Source: Blastochloris tepida (lineage in GTDB: Bacteria; Pseudomonadota; Alphaproteobacteria; Rhizobiales; Xanthobacteraceae). Taken from it: a DNA stretch of 64,000 nucleotides. The stretch lies in contig NZ_AP018907.1 of assembly GCF_003966715.1 (NCBI RefSeq), positions 1,228,001 through 1,292,000 on the forward strand. The letters are read 5' to 3'. The first letter of the stretch is position 1, and every line of letters begins with the position of its first letter. This document shows positions 17,393 through 28,235 of this stretch, one piece after another. The notes under the pieces are model-generated. The model did no database searches and was not told the origin of the DNA. It worked only from the letters and a program-made list of their open reading frames with translations. A program made the translations under genes and the position numbers.

Positions 17393-17577
17393 ATATCGGC
17401 GCGCAGGAACAACCGTCCCGCCGTCGTTCCCGGCGAGCGTGGCGAAGCCACGCGAGGGAAGGGAACCTATTCTGACCACAGGCGGGACGGCACCACGCAG
17501 GGCAAAATGGGTCCCCTTCCCGAGCATCGCTTCGCGATGCTCGCCGGGGACGACCGCGGCGGCGCACACCGTCCCCC

Positions 17578-18069
17578 TCACGCCAGGATGAGGAACAGCC
17601 GGGCGAGCAGGTCGCGGGTGGTGCGGTAGATGCCCGGGTGCTCGCTCTCGCGCGGGCCGGCGATGTTCAGGCGGACGTGGCCGCGCATGGTCTTGCACAC
17701 CGCCGCCATGGCCTTGACCGAGGTGTCGCTGTCCACCGCGAAGCCGAACAGCGGCTTCTTGAGGGCGCGCGCGAAGCTCGCCGTCAGCTCGGTGCCCGGC
17801 GAGGCGCACGCTGCCCCCGGCACCAGCAGGAAGGTGAGGTCGCTGTCGCGCACGTTCCACTCGGTGCGCTGGTCGGGGTCGTCGCCCGGCGTCTCCTTGA
17901 GGCGCGGGTAGAGCGCGAGCAGGCCCGGCGGCGCCGGCAGATCCTCGGCCCAGCCGCCGCGCGGGCACCAGCCCTCATAGGTGAGGCCGCATGCCAGCGC
18001 GGCATCGAGCGCGGCGCGGTCGACCCCGGTCTGGCCACCGGAGCGGACGATCGGACGAAGATGGGACAT
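17578..18069 (-). CDS. SLOG-fold putative molybdenum carrier protein
   Basis: A 163-residue protein starting MSHLRPIVRSGGQTGVDRAA. The SGGQTGVDRAALDAAL loop and the following WCPRGGWAED are the signature of the MoCo-carrier branch of the SLOG/LOG Rossmann superfamily, thought to bind the molybdenum cofactor or a nucleotide. Later, TEWNVRDSDLTFLLVPG and GTELTASFARALKKPLF complete the fold. The frame continues upstream to 18192, but that part lacks similarity to the family. Its link to Mo metabolism is only by family name; it is not in an operon with nif genes. Confidence 0.75.
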   Translation of the reverse strand: MSHLRPIVRSGGQTGVDRAALDAALACGLTYEGWCPRGGWAEDLPAPPGLLALYPRLKETPGDDPDQRTEWNVRDSDLTFLLVPGAACASPGTELTASFARALKKPLFGFAVDSDTSVKAMAAVCKTMRGHVRLNIAGPRESEHPGIYRTTRDLLARLFLILA

Positions 18070-18198
18070 CGAACCACTGCAAAAGATCCGGTCGATCACC
18101 GCGTGACCGTGGCCGGGCCTTGGCGAAAATCTTCGGCCGAAACCGCGATCCTCGGCAAGCGGAATGCGATATTCCGGCCCGCCCGGCCGCAATTCACC

Positions 18199-18456
18199 TT
18201 ACCGCCCGCGGCGGCCATAGAGCGTGTAATGCCACCACGAGGCGCCGACGAGCGCCAGCCCGGTCGCCACATGGGTCGACTTGACCGCCGACTTGTTCCA
18301 GCCGTGGTGGCGCATCAGCATGAGGCCGGTGAGGGTGGCCACCCCCAGGGTGGCGATCATCGCCACCTTGGCCGCCTCGCGCTCGCGCTTGCGCGACTTC
18401 GCCGCCACCGCGGCGGCGGACGGCTTGACGGAAACAGGCGCAGGCGCTTGCGGCAT
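18199..18456 (-). CDS. Small membrane protein of unknown function
   Basis: An 85-residue protein. After a basic, alanine-rich N-terminus (MPQAPAPVSVKPSAAA, KSRKREREAAK) come two hydrophobic helices, VAMIATLGVATLTGLML and HVATGLALVGASWWHYTLYG. The histidines RHHGWNK between the helices, and HVATG and WWHYT in the second, resemble the two-helix half of DUF4405/cytochrome b561-like proteins, but no family can be claimed. The start at 18456 has AGGGA upstream; the frame opens at 18498. Confidence 0.6.
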   Translation of the reverse strand: MPQAPAPVSVKPSAAAVAAKSRKREREAAKVAMIATLGVATLTGLMLMRHHGWNKSAVKSTHVATGLALVGASWWHYTLYGRRGR

Positions 18457-18680
18457 CGCTCGATCCCTGTTCGCAGGTCCGCACGCCATGCCGGCCAACG
18501 GCCGGACACCGATGTCGATGCACCGGGGTTGACGTCGCGATATCGAAGTTCTGACGGATGCTGGCGGGCGCGCCGCAGGGCGGCTGGCTGGCTTGCGCGG
18601 ACTCGCGGAAGGGCTTCAGCGAGGCCGCAAGTATTCACCCGCCTGCCGCAAAGTCAATGAAGCGGGCGCGGCGGCTGCGC

Positions 18681-18857
18681 TCAGAACTCGGGGAGCGCTT
18701 TGTCGGCGAGGGCATCGAGCCTGCCGGTCGCAGCGTCCTGGGCAGTCCGGGCTTCGAAGCGCGCGGCCTCGAACGCCTCGAACCAAGCGCGCAGCCGCGT
18801 CGGTTGCTCGGGCCGCAGCCTCTCGATGGCGCGCTCAATGTCTTCGAGAGTCGTCAT
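18681..18857 (-). CDS. Orphan antitoxin-like small protein
   Basis: A 58-residue protein, MTTLEDIERAIERLRPEQPT onward, with RLRAWFEAFEAARFEARTAQ in the middle and GRLDALADKALPEF at the end. This pattern (helix, L-R-A-W-F, then a D-G/A-L-D-x-L-A-D/E-x-A-L helix) is that of small antitoxins normally found directly before a RelE/ParE toxin. No toxin follows here: the next 220 bases downstream hold no matching frame, and the usual basic tail after ADKAL is missing. It is therefore an orphan or the remains of a toxin-antitoxin pair. Confidence 0.65.
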   Translation of the reverse strand: MTTLEDIERAIERLRPEQPTRLRAWFEAFEAARFEARTAQDAATGRLDALADKALPEF

Positions 18858-18889
18858 GGGACCAACCCATCACGGCTGCCGGGTCGCAA

Positions 18890-19102
18890 TCACCCCGCCA
18901 CGCGCTTGAGCTCGAACACCCGGCCATACGAAGCGGCGGCGGCGATGTCGCCACGCTTGAGGGCAAGGCGGACGGTATCGAGCTTGCGCGCGTCCTCAAC
19001 CGAGAGATAAGGCGCCCAGCCACCCTCGTCCTCGATCAATTCAACCGGAACCTCGGCGCCGAAGCCGCCCTCATGGATGATCTTGACGCTATGTCGGCTC
19101 AT
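18890..19102 (-). CDS. Small hypothetical protein coupled to a DUF4258 gene
   Basis: A 70-residue protein starting MSRHSVKIIHEGGFGAEVPV, ending GDIAAAASYGRVFELKRVAG. Its ATG overlaps the upstream stop as ATGA; an alternative ATG lies four codons earlier. It contains APYLSVEDARKLDTVRLALK, which is common in small antitoxin-like proteins found behind DUF4258 genes. No structure or function is known to me. Confidence 0.72.
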   Translation of the reverse strand: MSRHSVKIIHEGGFGAEVPVELIEDEGGWAPYLSVEDARKLDTVRLALKRGDIAAAASYGRVFELKRVAG

Positions 19103-19422
19103 CGTCTGCGCCATGTGAAATCGTCCAGCCACTTGGCTGGGGCCGGTCGATACGCGGTTGCCAGCACCGCCGGCCGCAAGGTCGGTTGCGGGAGACCCCA
19201 AACCACGTGCACGGGCAGGTGGTTCGAATCCATCTGCCGAACGAGAACCGTGGGGCCTCGCGCTGCCTCAGGATAGTCCTCGACAACCACCGCGGTCTCA
19301 AGCCCAGCCAGGACGTCGGCAACCAGAATGTCATCGGCTGCGAGTTCGTCATAGCCATGGGCTGATATGAGCACGTCGCCGGCGGCGGCAAGTTGGCGGA
19401 TGCGGGTAAGTGTATTGGTCAT
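19099..19422 (-). CDS. DUF4258 small protein, second locus
   Basis: A 107-residue protein. The N-terminal helix TLTRIRQLAAAGDVLISAHG with the conserved H-G-Y-D-E-L motif, followed by DYPEAARGPTVLVRQ and LPVHVVWGL, places it in DUF4258. It is the first gene of a two-gene, translationally coupled unit (ATGA overlap with the next gene) and lies ten bases beyond the stop of uvrA on the same strand, upstream in transcription. It resembles the DUF4258/DUF2283 pair at 4610, but with a different partner. Confidence 0.78.
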   Translation of the reverse strand: MTNTLTRIRQLAAAGDVLISAHGYDELAADDILVADVLAGLETAVVVEDYPEAARGPTVLVRQMDSNHLPVHVVWGLPQPTLRPAVLATAYRPAPAKWLDDFTWRRR

Positions 19423-19431
19423 CGCCCGCCC

Positions 19432-22482
<3,051 letters not shown>

Positions 22483-22665
22483 GCGGGGGTCTCGGCACGC
22501 GGCCGAGGGGGCCCGGCGGCGGTTCGACAAGAACAAAACGAGGCCATAACCTAGGGCGCCGCGCTCGAAAACGCCAGTGCCGCGATGCACGGCCGCCCGG
22601 CGCAATCGCGGTGACCGGACGAGCGGGAGCGCAAGGCGATTGTGAGGGGAGCCGGTTTGCGCTAA

Positions 22666-22680
22666 GAACGTAACCGGAAC
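22666..22680. promoter_or_regulatory. LexA (SOS) box between uvrA and ssb
   Basis: GAACGTAACCGGAAC is an exact GAAC-N7-GAAC, the alphaproteobacterial LexA site. It lies 184 bp upstream of uvrA and 101 bp upstream of ssb, so it can serve both divergent genes. Confidence 0.8.
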
Positions 22681-22780
22681 ATTGTCGCTTGTGGACATGG
22701 CCCGGGCAGGGGGCGCGCCAGCGCGCCGGCTGGGCTAGGGTGGCGGCGACAACCATGACAAGACGGAAAGGCGGGCAGCC

Positions 22781-23272
22781 ATGGCGGGCAGCGTCAACAA
22801 GGTGATCCTGGTCGGCAATCTCGGGCGCGATCCGGAAGTGCAGCGCTTCTCGAACGGCGGGCAGGCGGTGAAATTCAGCGTCGCCACCTCCGAGCGCTGG
22901 CCGGACAAGGCCACCGGCGAGAAGAAGGAAAAGACCGAGTGGCACAACATCGTCATCTATAACGAGAATCTCGGTCGGGTCGCCGAGCAGTATCTGCGCA
23001 AGGGATCGAAGGTCTATATCGAGGGGCAGCTCCAGACCCGCGAATACACCGACAAGGACGGCCAGCAGCGGCGGATCACCGAGGTGGTGCTGCAGCGCTT
23101 CCGCGGCGAACTGACGCTGCTCGACGGGCGGAGCGGCGGCGGCGCCGAGATCGACGATGCCGGCGGCGATTTCGGCCAGCGCAGCCCGCTGCCGGCGCGC
23201 GGCGGCGCCCGTCCGCCGGCCTCCGGCGGCGGCAAGTATTCCAGCGACCTCGACGACGAGATCCCGTTCTGA
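22781..23272 (+). CDS. ssb: Single-stranded DNA-binding protein
   Basis: A 163-residue SSB. The OB-fold (SVNKVILVGNLGRDPEVQRF, TEWHNIVIYNENLGRVAEQY, GSKVYIEGQLQTREYTDKDG) fills the first 110 residues. A glycine-rich flexible linker follows, and the C-terminal acidic tip ends DLDDEIPF, which recruits repair and replication partners. Divergent from uvrA with a LexA box between, the usual arrangement in this order. Confidence 0.97.
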   Translation: MAGSVNKVILVGNLGRDPEVQRFSNGGQAVKFSVATSERWPDKATGEKKEKTEWHNIVIYNENLGRVAEQYLRKGSKVYIEGQLQTREYTDKDGQQRRITEVVLQRFRGELTLLDGRSGGGAEIDDAGGDFGQRSPLPARGGARPPASGGGKYSSDLDDEIPF

Positions 23273-23293
23273 GGCCGGCCGGCGTGTGGGGAT

Positions 23294-23476
23294 GATACGG
23301 TTTCCGGCTGATCAGGCCTTCGAGCCGTGTTTCGATCGCCGAAAATCCCGTTGTCGGGAGTTTCTTGCGGAATTTTCTTGCGGAACGGGGTTTTCGGCGA
23401 GACCGTTTCCGGTATCCCGAAGGGATCAGCCGGAAACTGTATCAGGCATCCCGGAGGGATCGGCCGGAAACCGTAT
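23294..23476. repeat. Dispersed palindromic repeat, family A, copy 1 (with a duplicated segment)
   Basis: It begins GATACGGTTTCCGGCTGATC and ends GGCCGGAAACCGTAT, so the ends are inverted repeats. It holds the family core TTTTCGGCGAGACCGTTTCC followed by CCCGAAGGGATC. The segment CCCG(A/G)AGGGATC-N-GCCGGAAA occurs twice in this copy. Other copies are at 36680 and 60083. Confidence 0.88.
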
Positions 23477-23838
23477 GACCCCGTCCGGAGGCGGCCGCAG
23501 CCCGCGGATCTGCCCCGCGCGGCGCGGGCGGCGGTGCCTTGGTGCGGCCATATGCTTGCGAGAATGTGAAGCCTGTCGACCCCGTCGGGGCACACCGACG
23601 TCTTGGAGAGCGACCGGTTTCGAGCTACGAAATGGTGCGGTGCGGAATCTGGTGTCCGGGCCGGGGCGTTCTGGGGACGTCGTTCTCCGGGGCCGTCGTT
23701 TCGCAGGCCGGGTGTCGAAGGTTCCAGTTTCGGACCGGAATGTTCGGCGCCGGCGTTTTTCCGGGGTCACGCAGGGTTTTCCCCGGAAGCCGCGTGGGTT
23801 CACCGGCCTGGGAGCGTGATGCGCCGGGGCGTTGCAGA
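23477..23838. other. Intergenic region without a recognised gene
   Basis: About 360 bases between repeat family A and the 17-bp tandem repeat. Open frames on both strands are cysteine/arginine-rich and without domain signature. I see no RNA gene or promoter with confidence. Confidence 0.35.
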
Positions 23839-23906
23839 TCTGGAACTCTGGCAAGTCTGGAACTCTGGCAAGTCTGGAACTCTGGCAAGTCCGGAGTTCT
23901 GGCGTA
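23839..23906. repeat. Tandem 17-bp repeat (3 perfect + 1 degenerate unit)
   Basis: TCTGGAACTCTGGCAAG is repeated perfectly three times from 23839 to 23889, then as TCCGGAGTTCTGGCGTA. The unit holds paired TCTGG...CTCTGG half-motifs. It sits about 130 bp upstream of the histidine kinase start. Confidence 0.9.
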
Positions 23907-23950
23907 TCGGGAATTCCGAGCGAGTCGGGAATTCTGGTTCGCAAGGCCAT

Positions 23951-24008
23951 CGATTTCGTGAAAATTCGCGATCCAGGCGAACGGTTGGCCTTCGCCGCCG
24001 TTGGTTAG
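23951..24008. repeat. Dispersed repeat, family B, partial copy 3
   Basis: GAAAATTCGCGATCCAGGCG and CCGCCGTTGGTTAGAG match the terminal half of family B, for example 5408-5460. Only the end of the element is kept. It lies directly upstream of the kinase ribosome-binding site. Confidence 0.6.
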
Positions 24009-24036
24009 AGGGATCGCTTTCGGAGGGGCTGGCCGT

Positions 24037-25818
24037 TTGACGGCACAATCGGATGTGACAATCGGCGCCGCCGGCCGGATCGGCACGCATGGTGCCGCGG
24101 TCGATGGCGGCCGAACCCGCGCCAGGCGCGACGTGCCGCTGGCATGGCTGCTGGCGTTCCTGATCCTGGCCTCGGTGGCGCCGCTGGTGCTGATCGGCGC
24201 CTACACCATCATGCGCTGGGCGGATGTCGAGCACACGGCCGAGATCGGCCGCGTGTCCGAGGTTGCACACACGCTGGCGCAGGCGGTGGACCGCGATCTG
24301 CGCAGCCACAGCGAGACCGCCGAGGTGCTGGCCGCCTCGCGGGCGCTGGTGAAGGCGAATTTCCAGGCATTCGACGAGCAGGCCCGCGCCGTGTCGGCGC
24401 GCGGCGGCCATGTGGTGCTGGTCGACCGCTCGCTGCGGCCGCTGGTCGATACCCGCGACGAGCCCGCCCGGCCGGCGGAGATTCGCGCCAGACCGGTCGA
24501 GCAGGTGTTCGCCTCCGGGCGGATGAAGGTGGGCAATGCCGGGCCGATGGCCGGCGAGCCCGACCGTTTCGCGATCTATGTGCCGGTCAGCGTCGAGCGC
24601 GAGGTGCGCAGCGTGCTGATGCTGATGCCGCCGCCGGCCGCCATCCAGGCCGTTCTGCAGCAGACCTACCGGCCGGAGGGCTGGTTCGCCGCCATCCTCG
24701 ACGGCGAGGGCCGCGTCGTCGCCCGCTCGGCGCCCGAGCGCGGCGAGGACGGCGCGCTGATCGCCCAGGCCGCCCCGCCCGAGCTTCTGGCGCAGCTTGC
24801 CGCACCCGAAGGCGTGTTCAATGTCACCGCTCTCGACGGCCAGCCGGCCGTCGCCGCCTATCGCCGCTCCAGCCTGAACGACTGGCGCGCCGTGGTGTGG
24901 GTGCCGAAGGCGGTGCTGGAGGCGCCGAGCAACCAGCGCCGCGACGCCGTGCTGGCGCTGCTCGGCCTCACCACGCTGGTGTCGATCGGCGCCGCCCTGT
25001 TCGGCGCGCACCTGATCAACCGCTCGACGCGGCGCACGGTGAACGCGGCGCGGGCGCTGGGCGAGGGGGCGCCGATCTCGCTCAAGCCGACGCTCATCCG
25101 CGAGGACAATCTGGTCTGCCGGGCGCTGGCCGATGCGGCCGAGACCATCGCGGCGCGCGAGGATGCGCTGCACGACAGCGCCCGCCACATGGGCCTCGTG
25201 ATGCGCGAGCTGTCGCACCGCTCGAAGAATCTGCTCACCGTGGTGCAGTCGATGGCGCGCCAGACCGGCCGCCACACCAGCGACGCCGCTGAGTTCCAGG
25301 CGCGGTTCGAGGACCGGATTTCCAGCCTCGCCCGCTCGCACGACCTGCTGGTCGCCCGCAACTGGACTGGCGCCACCGTCGCCGAGCTGGTCGAGCGGCA
25401 ATTGCTGCCGTTCCTGGACGCCGCCAACGACCGCATCTCGCTCGATGGGCCGGCGCTGCTGATGAAGCCGGATGCGGCGCAGAACATCGGCATGGCGCTG
25501 CACGAACTGGCCACCAATGCCTCCAAGCATGGGGCGCTGTCGGTGCCGTCGGGGCGCATCCGCATCGTCTGGCGGGTCGAGGACGCGGAGCCCGAGCCGC
25601 GGCTGCACATGAGCTGGGAGGAGACCGGCGGCCCGCCGGTGGAGCCGCCGGCGCGGCGCGGCTTCGGCCATGTGGTGATCGAGCGGATGGTGTCGATGGC
25701 GCTGCGCGGCCAGGCCCGGCTCGACTGGAAGTCGGACGGCGTGGCCTGGACGCTCGACGTGCCGCTGGCGGCGGTGTGCGAGCACATGGGCCGGCCGATC
25801 GCCGCCGCGGCGGAGTGA
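24037..25818 (+). CDS. HWE-family sensor histidine kinase
   Basis: A 593-residue membrane kinase. An N-terminal helix (LLAFLILASVAPLVLIGAYT), a periplasmic sensor domain of about 240 residues and a second helix (VLALLGLTTLVSIGAALFGA) precede the cytoplasmic part. The phospho-acceptor box is MRELSHRSKNLLTVVQSMAR and the ATP-binding N-box is LHELATNASKHGALS; the linker RISSLARSHDLLVARNWTGA is typical of the HWE group common in this order. A TTG start at 24037 is chosen because GGAGGGG stands eight bases before it; the next upstream start has no such signal. The receiver protein at 27447 is a possible partner but is not in the same operon. Confidence 0.88.
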   Translation: MTAQSDVTIGAAGRIGTHGAAVDGGRTRARRDVPLAWLLAFLILASVAPLVLIGAYTIMRWADVEHTAEIGRVSEVAHTLAQAVDRDLRSHSETAEVLAASRALVKANFQAFDEQARAVSARGGHVVLVDRSLRPLVDTRDEPARPAEIRARPVEQVFASGRMKVGNAGPMAGEPDRFAIYVPVSVEREVRSVLMLMPPPAAIQAVLQQTYRPEGWFAAILDGEGRVVARSAPERGEDGALIAQAAPPELLAQLAAPEGVFNVTALDGQPAVAAYRRSSLNDWRAVVWVPKAVLEAPSNQRRDAVLALLGLTTLVSIGAALFGAHLINRSTRRTVNAARALGEGAPISLKPTLIREDNLVCRALADAAETIAAREDALHDSARHMGLVMRELSHRSKNLLTVVQSMARQTGRHTSDAAEFQARFEDRISSLARSHDLLVARNWTGATVAELVERQLLPFLDAANDRISLDGPALLMKPDAAQNIGMALHELATNASKHGALSVPSGRIRIVWRVEDAEPEPRLHMSWEETGGPPVEPPARRGFGHVVIERMVSMALRGQARLDWKSDGVAWTLDVPLAAVCEHMGRPIAAAAE

Positions 25819-25828
25819 GCGGCGGCCG

Positions 25829-26004
25829 GCGTCGTCCGGGGCAGGGGCTGTCGTCCCGGGAAAGGGCCGCAGGCCCACGACCCGGGGAAGGGCTGTCGTC
25901 CCGGGCAAGCAGCTTTAGCTGCGCGACCCGGGACCGTGTGCCGGATAGAGGTCTTTCCGGAAGACGATCCCGGGTCTCGCTCACGCTCGCCCGGGATGAC
26001 GCCG
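25829..26004. repeat. GC-rich palindromic repeat tract, family D
   Basis: Several hairpin units of the form GTCGTCCCGGG...CCCGGGACGAC-like arms lie between the kinase and the convergent amidohydrolase. Similar tracts occur at 27950, 28193, 39958, 43547, 44557, 49756, 55040 and 56344. They may act as bidirectional transcription barriers. Confidence 0.65.
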
Positions 26005-26016
26005 CATGATGCCGCG

Positions 26017-27192
26017 CTATCCCACCGCCGGCATGCGGGCTTCCACCAGCCGTACCCAGAACGACACGCCGGCCGGAATCAGCTGGTCGTTGAAGTCGTA
26101 GGCCGGGTGGTGGAGGCTCGCCGAGTGCTCGCCATTGCCGGCGAAGATCAGCGCGCCCGGCCGCTTCTCCAGCATGAAGGCGAAGTCCTCGCCGCCCATC
26201 ACCGGCGCGGCGTTGGCCTGCACGCGCTCCTCGCCCGAGATCTCGCGGGCCACCGCCGCGGCGAACTCGGTCTCGCGGGGGTGGTTGCGCAGCACCGGAT
26301 AGTCGCGCCGGTAGTCGGCGCGGGCGGTGGCGCCGTAGATGCGGGCGGTGGCCTCGACGATATGGGCGATGCGGGCCTCCAGCAGGTCGCGCACCTCGGC
26401 GGTGAGCGCGCGGGCGGTGCCGCGCAGGTGGGCGGTCTGGGGGATGACGTTGTCGGTATGGCCGGCCTGGAACATGGTGATCGACACCACGCCCGAATCC
26501 AGCGGATCGAGATTGCGCGACACCACCGACTGCAGCATCTGCACGATGGCGGCGCCGACCAGCACGGTATCGACCGTCGCGTGCGGCCGGGCGGCGTGGC
26601 CGCCCTTGCCCTCGATGTCGATGAACACCCGGTCGGCGGAGGCCATCAGCGGCCCCGGCCGGGTGGCGAAGGCGCCCACCGGCAGGCCCGGCATGTTGTG
26701 CATGCCATAGACCTCCTGGATGCCGAAGCGCTCCATCAGCCCGTCATCGATCATCGCCTTGGCGCCGGCGCCGCCTTCCTCGGCCGGCTGGAAGATCACG
26801 ACCGCCGTGCCGTCGAAATTGCGGGTCTCGGCGAGGTATTTGGCCGCGCCCAGCAGCATGGCGGTGTGGCCGTCATGGCCGCAGGCGTGCATCTTGCCGG
26901 GCGTGGCCGAGGCGTAGGGCAGGCCGGTCGCCTCCTCGATGGGCAGCGCGTCCATGTCGGCGCGCATCGCCACCACCCGGCCGGCGCCCGGCCGGCGGCC
27001 GTGAATGACGCCGACCACGCCGGTGCGGCCGATGCCGGGCACCACCTGATCGACCCCGAAGCTCTCGAGCCGCTCGGCGACCCGCCCGGCCGTGCGGTGC
27101 ACCTCGTACTGCAGCTCGGGGTGCTGGTGGAAATCGCGGCGCCAAGCGGAAATCTCTTCCGTCAGGGCCGCGACGCGATTGACGACCGGCAT
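26017..27192 (-). CDS. M20-family amidohydrolase (hippurate hydrolase-like)
   Basis: A 391-residue cytoplasmic metallohydrolase that would cleave N-acyl amino acids or amino-acid conjugates. Metal-ligand motifs are MHACGHDGHTAMLLGAAKYL, QPAEEGGAGAKAMIDDGL, the dimerisation-domain histidine in GKGGHAARPH, and VMGGEDFAFM near the end. The preferred start MPVVNRVAALTEEI at 27192 has GAGGA upstream; the frame is open 51 codons further. Single gene, convergent with the kinase. The substrate cannot be deduced. Confidence 0.9.
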   Translation of the reverse strand: MPVVNRVAALTEEISAWRRDFHQHPELQYEVHRTAGRVAERLESFGVDQVVPGIGRTGVVGVIHGRRPGAGRVVAMRADMDALPIEEATGLPYASATPGKMHACGHDGHTAMLLGAAKYLAETRNFDGTAVVIFQPAEEGGAGAKAMIDDGLMERFGIQEVYGMHNMPGLPVGAFATRPGPLMASADRVFIDIEGKGGHAARPHATVDTVLVGAAIVQMLQSVVSRNLDPLDSGVVSITMFQAGHTDNVIPQTAHLRGTARALTAEVRDLLEARIAHIVEATARIYGATARADYRRDYPVLRNHPRETEFAAAVAREISGEERVQANAAPVMGGEDFAFMLEKRPGALIFAGNGEHSASLHHPAYDFNDQLIPAGVSFWVRLVEARMPAVG

Positions 27193-27446
27193 GTCATCCT
27201 CGTCGGCTGGGGGAAAACACCTAGCGAACACCGCCGCGGCGGCGCGGTCAACAGGGCGGTGAGTCGGGAGGGTGGGTTCCCTGGGGGAATTTTGGTGCAG
27301 GCCGGGGCGCAGGGAGTTTGCGGCCGGCAGCCGCCGACTCGGCAAGCTTGCGGATGAATACGTAAAGCTGAGTACGGAACGACGTTACTCCGGTCCGGTT
27401 GTCTTCGAATTGCCGAAGCCGGCAATGTGTCTAATTGTGCTGCGTG

Positions 27447-27935
27447 ATGATTGGAAACAGGTCTCTCCGCATCCTTGTGGTCGAAGACGACATCATGGTG
27501 GCGCTCGACGCCGCCGAGATTCTGCAGGGCGCTGGCTACAACGTCATCGGCGTCGCCGACGATTTCGAGGAGGCGATGCGAGTCGACGCGGTGCGCCCGC
27601 CGGATCTGGCGCTGGTCGATCTCCATTTGATGAGCGGCTATTCCGGCGTGGCGGTGGCTGCCGCGCTCGGCAAGCGCGGCATCGCCTGCCTGTTCGTCAC
27701 CGGCAGCGCGCCCGACCGCGCGGCGGAAGCCTATGCGCTGGGCTGCCTGCTCAAGCCGTTCGACGACCGCTCGCTGGTGCAGGCGGTGGGGGCGGCCGAG
27801 GACGTGCTGGACGGCCGGCCGGTGCGGGCGCTGCCGCGCAACATGCGGCTCTACCGGCGGTTCGCGGTGCCGCGCACCGAAAGCGCCTCCATCCAGGCGG
27901 CATCGCACGAGATCCTGCCGGTCCCGGGCGGGTGA
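27447..27935 (+). CDS. Single-domain response regulator (receiver only)
   Basis: A 162-residue protein. The receiver domain has the acidic pair in ILVVEDDIMVALDAAEIL, the phospho-acceptor aspartate in LALVDLHLMSGYSG, a threonine in CLFVTGSAPD and the lysine in CLLKPFDDRSLVQAV. No output domain follows; about 35 further residues have no signature. Single-domain receivers of this kind often work with HWE/HisKA_2 kinases, and one is encoded 1.6 kb away at 24037. The ATG at 27447 is preferred to 27435 because it starts close to the fold. Confidence 0.85.
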   Translation: MIGNRSLRILVVEDDIMVALDAAEILQGAGYNVIGVADDFEEAMRVDAVRPPDLALVDLHLMSGYSGVAVAAALGKRGIACLFVTGSAPDRAAEAYALGCLLKPFDDRSLVQAVGAAEDVLDGRPVRALPRNMRLYRRFAVPRTESASIQAASHEILPVPGG

Positions 27936-27949
27936 GGGGGCCAGCCCGC

Positions 27950-28226
27950 CGTCCCGGACGGCGCGCAGCGCCGAGCCGGGACCGTTTTCAGGAGGGGGCG
28001 TCTTGTTCGGAGGACGATCCCGGCTCCTCGCTTCGCTCGGTCCGGGACGACGCGGTGTGACCGCTGTGTAGGGCGGGATAGCGCAGCGTATCCCGCCGGT
28101 TTCGACGCCCACTTCCGACGCAATACTTCGGCGCAATACGCTTCGCTATTGCGCCCTACGGTGTCCGCTGGGATGACGCGGGGGAGAGATCGTCGTCCCG
28201 GACGGCGCTTTGCGCCGTCCGGGACG
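27950..28226. repeat. Composite repeat tract: family D hairpins around family C copy 2
   Basis: Family D hairpins (CCGTCCCGGACGGCGCGCAG, later TCCCGGACGGCG...CGCCGTCCGGGA) flank a family C copy at 28068-28159 that begins GTAGGGCGGGATAGCGCAGC and ends TATTGCGCCCTAC. No gene. It separates the receiver gene from the convergent Nfn-like gene. Confidence 0.8.
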
Positions 28227-28235
28227 CATCAAACC

